Positions 33,210-36,262 of a stretch of 36,262 nt of DNA are shown here, one piece after another (within the stretch, counting starts at the first letter, position 1; each line of letters begins with the position of its first letter). The notes beneath the pieces are model-generated. The model was not told the DNA's origin. It saw only the letters and a program-made list of their open reading frames with translations, and made no database searches. The stretch covers positions 1-36,262 of the forward strand of contig NZ_CACVAD010000045.1 of the NCBI RefSeq assembly GCF_902726545.1, in the 5' to 3' direction. A program made the translations under genes and the position numbers. The stretch comes from Yersinia artesiana. GTDB lineage: Bacteria; Pseudomonadota; Gammaproteobacteria; Enterobacterales; Enterobacteriaceae.

Positions 33210-33392
33210 CATAGTTTCTGTGCTAAATCTATATGTAAAAACTCTAATGTGGTGACCTGCGTATTGGCGAACAAACTGGCGAGCGGTAACCACACAACGA
33301 ACCGTCTCCCGTAAATATAAAGAGCCAACAGTCAATCCACTGTTAGCTCAATGAATTACCTTGTGGCTTCCTGGTTTTGCAACGACTGATTA

Positions 33393-33480
33393 TTAATGGC
33401 ATGAACGGCACAGCGGCCTGATGATGAACCTAAAGTAAAAATGGCTTTTTGAATCCCACGGCTTTTTTAGGTTCATCAGG
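33393..33480 (-). repeat. Long inverted repeat containing a possible 27-codon minus-strand frame
   Basis: In the 364-bp gap between yfiM and yafD, 33417-33434 and 33466-33480 form a near-perfect inverted repeat (one arm has three extra bases) around a 31-nt loop. On the minus strand an ATG at 33476, within the right arm, opens a 27-codon frame (MNLKKPWDSKSHFYF...) ending with TAA at 33393. It is basic and aromatic-rich and has no good Shine-Dalgarno sequence. It may be a regulatory hairpin, a remnant of a repeat, or a small leader gene. I see nothing else recognisable in this gap. Confidence 0.45.
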
Positions 33481-33573
33481 CGCAGACACCCTTATCCACC
33501 AGACGCTGAATAGATTTAAGCAAGCCCATCATAAATCAAAATCAGTGTTGCAAAAAACGGGGGATCATAGATT

Positions 33574-34356
33574 TTATGGCTGGAATTCAACCAGAAGTGG
33601 ATTGTGATCTGAGGCTCGTGTCACTAATACTGAGGCATCAGCCAGAGTCAGGCCGCGATAAAACACGAAATCGAGCGGCTTGCCAAAAGCGCGACTGCGG
33701 TTATCGGTGCTAAACTCAACTTCTTCCAGACCTAAGCCTTGGGCAAAACGCTGTAAAGCATTAACCCGTTGGCGGCTCCAGGCATTGAAATCCCCCGCTA
33801 AAATAACCGGGCCACGGTGCATCGCAATTTGTTCACCAATCGGCTCTAACTGTTTACTGTAAACATCAACACCCAGACTAAAATTCACTGCGTGAATGTT
33901 CACAACCATCAATAAGCGGCCATCATGAATAGGATAAACAGTAATCAACGCCGACTTAGACAAGCGCAGCAGCGGCTCTCGTTCTCGCAGTGGGCAACAG
34001 TAGACTGGGTGGGTGGCCGCTAATGTCATCACGCCTGAGGGGTGTTGAGGCAATGCAAACGCAGGAACCTGATCAGCCGCCTGATAATGAGACGTAGCAA
34101 ACCTCACCAACTCGGGTGTTGTTTGTGCTTCTTGCAGTAACATCAGTTGAGCATCACGCCCGAATTCTTTAAGCACAGATAGCCATTGCGCCCGCTGCTG
34201 CTTAAAGATGTTCCACACCATTACACGCAGAAATTCAGTTGTCGGCAATGGTGCGCCTGGCGGCAACCCTTGCCCCAATTGTTTCGCAGAGCCTGGGAAA
34301 ATCTGTTCAACCGGTTGGCCTGCAACATACCGCATTGCATATGTTCGTTTCGGCAC
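33574..34356 (-). CDS. yafD: YafD, endonuclease/exonuclease/phosphatase family protein
   Basis: 260-residue EEP-superfamily protein. Catalytic motifs: [10 protein letters not shown] (Asn), [10 protein letters not shown] (metal-binding Glu), [16 protein letters not shown] (Asp/Asn) and the C-terminal [10 protein letters not shown] (Asp/His). The start is GTG at 34356, giving [14 protein letters not shown] as in E. coli YafD. The substrate is unknown; family members are nucleases or phosphodiesterases. It lies on the same strand as dkgB with a yafC remnant between them, the E. coli dkgB-yafC-yafD arrangement. Confidence 0.9.
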   Translation of the reverse strand: MPKRTYAMRYVAGQPVEQIFPGSAKQLGQGLPPGAPLPTTEFLRVMVWNIFKQQRAQWLSVLKEFGRDAQLMLLQEAQTTPELVRFATSHYQAADQVPAFALPQHPSGVMTLAATHPVYCCPLREREPLLRLSKSALITVYPIHDGRLLMVVNIHAVNFSLGVDVYSKQLEPIGEQIAMHRGPVILAGDFNAWSRQRVNALQRFAQGLGLEEVEFSTDNRSRAFGKPLDFVFYRGLTLADASVLVTRASDHNPLLVEFQP

Positions 34357-34540
34357 TTTGATGGCCTATTCCTTATTCGAAATCACTCTGGCTGGTAAGA
34401 TAACCGTAGTAGATAGTTCACTGATTATACGCTCAGATGTTCCGGTCAGTAATGTCTTTTGCCCATGTTGTCTTTTTGATATTGAGATATTCAGAGATAG
34501 ATTCAATCTATGCTATTCATAATGCACTAATAAGTCCTCT

Positions 34541-34850
34541 ATGAACAAAAAACCCACAATTTATATGCGGGCAGAAAATGAACTTCTGGATAATCAATTG
34601 AATCCTAAAGAATTACTCCGTATTGACGCCGCTACTCCAGTGGTGCTGCATACTATCGCGCCATTGATGGCTGAGTTTCCAGCAGGATCTGCAACGTGGG
34701 GATTTGGTACCGATACTACGAGAGCACACTTTGCCAGTCGCAATGCCGATTAATGCTGTGTATTACAGTGACCAGGTTGTAAGTAATCGGCTACGCTGTT
34801 TTGTTGATTTTATCAATGAACGTCTAATATCGACGAATCTGACAAAATAG
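34541..34850 (+). pseudogene. yafC: Remnant of yafC (LysR-family regulator)
   Basis: Two pieces of a LysR regulator in different frames. The first frame (from 34541) reads LLRIDAATPVVLHTIAPLMAEF, the start of the effector domain just after the linker helix. Near 34678-34680 the homology jumps one frame to QQDLQRGDLVPILREHT, LPVAMPINAVYYSDQVVS and NRLRCFVDFINERL, the C-terminal end, stopping at 34848-34850. The helix-turn-helix half is absent and roughly 140 central residues are deleted at the junction. E. coli yafC lies between dkgB and yafD on the opposite strand, exactly as here, which supports the identification. A 70-codon frame at 34541-34753 is therefore not a real gene. Confidence 0.88.
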
Positions 34851-34851
34851 A

Positions 34852-34873
34852 AACCACCTCCGACGGGGTGGTT
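34852..34873 (-). terminator. Probable terminator of the dkgB transcript
   Basis: AACCACC (34852-34858) pairs with GGTGGTT (34867-34873). On the minus strand the hairpin is followed by TTTCTATTTTG, a T-rich tract. It lies past the palindromic repeat in the dkgB 3' region. Confidence 0.65.
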
Positions 34874-34895
34874 CAGACTGCTGATAAAGTCAAAT

Positions 34896-34967
34896 GAAGG
34901 GGAAACGTGCCATTGGGGTCGTAGTCACGTAAGCGACCAAAGCGCCCCTAGGTACGGTCACCCCTTC
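34896..34967 (+). repeat. Palindromic intergenic repeat, copy 4
   Basis: Fourth copy of the family, with outer arms GAAGGGG (34896-34902) and CCCCTTC (34961-34967) and an inner GGGG...CCCC stem. The central hairpin (GTCAC-GTAA-GCGAC) is the most diverged. It lies 79 bp past the dkgB stop, ahead of the dkgB terminator. Confidence 0.8.
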
Positions 34968-35045
34968 ACTCACTGAGTTATCAACGGCTTTGTCATTAAC
35001 CTCAGCCACCTCAAGCGGGGCGGCTTCGTCAGTGCTTATCTAAAG

Positions 35046-35849
35046 TTAGTCCCACTTTGGTGCTAAACCATCAGGGCTTACCAGCCGTTCGTCACGATCT
35101 AGCGTGGCGATCAGCGCCAGATCTTCTGCATTCAACTGTAAATCCTGAGCCAACAGATTGCTGGCTAAATTAGCCACTTTGGTTGATGAAGGAATAACAC
35201 TGTAACCCAATTGCATTGCCCAGCTTAAAATGACCTGTGCAGGTGTCGCACCGTGCTGCTCAGCCATTTTCTTGATAACTGGCTCTTCTAATGCCTTGCC
35301 ATAAGCCAGCGTCATATAAGAAGTGATAGCAATATCATTTTGCTGAGCAAACTCAACAACTTTGCGGTTTTGCAGTAATGGAGACAACTCAATTTGGTTC
35401 GTCGCTATGGCTTCAGCGCCTACTGCAGCTATAGCCTGCTTCATTAAATCAATGGTGAAATTAGAGATACCAATCTGGCGGGTTAATCCTAACTCTTTGG
35501 CTTTCATCAACTCAGCCATAAATTCAGCAACAGACACTTCATCATTTGGTGATGGCCAGTGAATCAATGTCAGATCCACATAATCAGTTTTCAGCTTCTG
35601 CAAACTCTCTTGCAGGCTGGGAATTAATTTCCCTTGCGCTAAATTCGCAATCCAGATCTTAGTGGTGATGAATAGCTCGTCACGCTTAACACCGCTTTCT
35701 GCGATAGCCTGACCAACTGCAGCCTCATTTTCATATATTTGCGCTGTATCGATTGCACGATAGCCCAATGCTAATGCCTGGCTCACCGAATCAATAACAA
35801 CTTGATCTTGGAGACGAAAAGTTCCTAAACCGAATGCAGGTACGCTCAT
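35046..35849 (-). CDS. dkgB: 2,5-diketo-D-gluconate reductase B (aldo/keto reductase)
   Basis: NADPH-dependent aldo/keto reductase acting on 2,5-diketo-D-gluconate and small aldehydes such as methylglyoxal. The catalytic tetrad is Asp34, Tyr39, Lys64 and His97 ([25 protein letters not shown]). GISNF, NQIELSP and the cofactor-binding [14 protein letters not shown] are also present. The ATG at 35849 ([11 protein letters not shown], 267 residues as in E. coli) has AGGA 7 nt upstream. It lies next to the tRNA-Asp gene, as E. coli dkgB lies next to aspU after rrnH. Confidence 0.93.
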   Translation of the reverse strand: MSVPAFGLGTFRLQDQVVIDSVSQALALGYRAIDTAQIYENEAAVGQAIAESGVKRDELFITTKIWIANLAQGKLIPSLQESLQKLKTDYVDLTLIHWPSPNDEVSVAEFMAELMKAKELGLTRQIGISNFTIDLMKQAIAAVGAEAIATNQIELSPLLQNRKVVEFAQQNDIAITSYMTLAYGKALEEPVIKKMAEQHGATPAQVILSWAMQLGYSVIPSSTKVANLASNLLAQDLQLNAEDLALIATLDRDERLVSPDGLAPKWD

Positions 35850-35852
35850 CAC

Positions 35853-36150
35853 AATTCCTCATGGCAGATGATAAGTTTATCTTTGGATGTAATTAAGAGT
35901 TTTCATTCGGCCATAAATGATAGCTCCGATGAAAAACTGAATTGATTATGACAAGATTTTTACCAACAAAAATGGCTCGTTAGGCATAATACTTTTGATT
36001 ATAAATCAAGTATTAGCACTAAAAATGCGTAATGTAGTCAGTTAAGCCAGAATATAGATATAAATTGAATGATTGGGTTGCAGACAAAACGAGACTTAGA
36101 AATCAAAAAGATGAAGAAAAGAGAAAAGAGATTAATTATTGCAGAAATGC
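35853..36150. other. AT-rich spacer between dkgB and the tRNA-Asp terminator
   Basis: About 300 bp, AT-rich, with no reading frame that has a credible start. It must hold the dkgB promoter, but I could not single out one set of -35 and -10 elements. Confidence 0.4.
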
Positions 36151-36183
36151 AAAAAAGCCCTGAATCTACGATTCAGGGCTTTT
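36151..36183 (-). terminator. Strong intrinsic terminator after tRNA-Asp
   Basis: AAAAGCCCTGAATC (36153-36166) pairs perfectly with GATTCAGGGCTTTT (36170-36183) around a 3-nt loop. On the minus strand a run of T (complement of 36151-36156) follows. It lies 9 bp past the tRNA 3' end and probably ends an rRNA operon transcript. Confidence 0.92.
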
Positions 36184-36191
36184 GCAATAAG

Positions 36192-36262
36192 TGGCGGAAC
36201 GGACGGGGCTCGAACCCGCGACCCCCTGCGTGACAGGCAGGTATTCTAACCAACTGAACTAC
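36192..36262 (-). tRNA. tRNA-Asp (GTC), truncated by the window edge
   Basis: The minus strand holds the 3' 71 nt of a tRNA that should be 77 nt long: encoded CCA (36194-36192), T arm GGGTTCGAGCCC, anticodon GTC at 36234-36232 in the loop CTGTCAC, and D arm GTAGTTCAGTTGGTTAGAA. The first six acceptor bases lie beyond the window. In E. coli an identical type (aspU) is the last gene of rrnH and is followed by dkgB, as here. Confidence 0.97.

Noticed and set aside
34541-34753. A 70-codon hypothetical protein gene
   Set aside because: Its sequence is the decayed effector domain of YafC, and the homology continues in another frame past its stop.
1-36262. CRISPR arrays, prophage genes, insertion sequence transposases, toxin-antitoxin or other defence genes
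   Set aside because: No spaced direct repeats, transposase, integrase or defence-type genes were found; apart from the hairpin element and the short repeats the window is ordinary chromosomal backbone.

Overview
This window is chromosomal DNA from an enterobacterium, most likely a Yersinia of the Y. enterocolitica-like group. The evidence is the close match of the mtnK-mtnA / mtnDCB / mtnE proteins to those of Yersinia, the E. coli-like neighbourhoods (ygaYZH-mprA-emrAB and yfiF-trxC-yfiP-patZ-pssA-yfiM), and an ERIC element of the Yersinia type. All identifications come from reading the sequence and from memory of the families; no database search was run.

Layout. (1) 395-6963 is a methionine salvage (methylthioadenosine) cluster: mtnK(-), mtnA(+), mtnDCB(-), mtnE(+) and an overlapping omega-amidase gene (+). 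Both divergent intergenic regions carry tandem MetJ-box-like octamers. (2) 7011-17393 is a nitrogen-scavenging island of the Hpx/ureide type. A six-gene minus-strand operon encodes a polar amino-acid-type ABC importer (binding protein, two permeases, ATPase), a PucG/HpxJ-like aminotransferase and an HpxK-like allantoate amidohydrolase. Next come an RpiR-type regulator (-) and a plus-strand operon hpxW-hpxX-hpxY-hpxZ. Each operon is preceded by a GG-N10-GC sigma-54 promoter. The transporter promoter also has two NtrC-like sites 32 bp apart, and 16-bp palindromes shared between this promoter and the regulator gene's upstream region look like RpiR operators. (3) 17394-18194 has no credible gene but holds an unusual GC-rich element with at least eight perfect hairpins, imperfect terminal inverted repeats and a 7-bp tandem repeat. 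(4) 18195-25724 is ygaY (intact), an ERIC element, ygaZ-ygaH (branched-chain amino acid export), mprA, a NodT-type outer-membrane factor gene, emrA and emrB. The efflux operon therefore carries its own outer-membrane channel gene. (5) 25922-33209 is yfiF, trxC, yfiP/tapT, patZ, pssA and yfiM. (6) 33574-36262 is yafD(-), a decayed yafC remnant(+), dkgB(-) and the 3' part of a tRNA-Asp gene(-) with its terminator. This is the arrangement found downstream of an rRNA operon, which should lie just beyond the right edge.

How the parts work together. The mtn enzymes recycle methylthioadenosine to methionine, and the omega-amidase disposes of the ketoglutaramate left by glutamine-dependent transamination. 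The hpx-like island appears to import a ureide and convert it to ammonia, glycine and oxalate-level products under nitrogen limitation. No carbamoyltransferase is present, so I propose that HpxXYZ process oxalurate by an AtzEG/AtzH-like chemistry. Four copies of a short palindromic repeat with compensating changes in its stems sit just 3' of minus-strand genes across the window.
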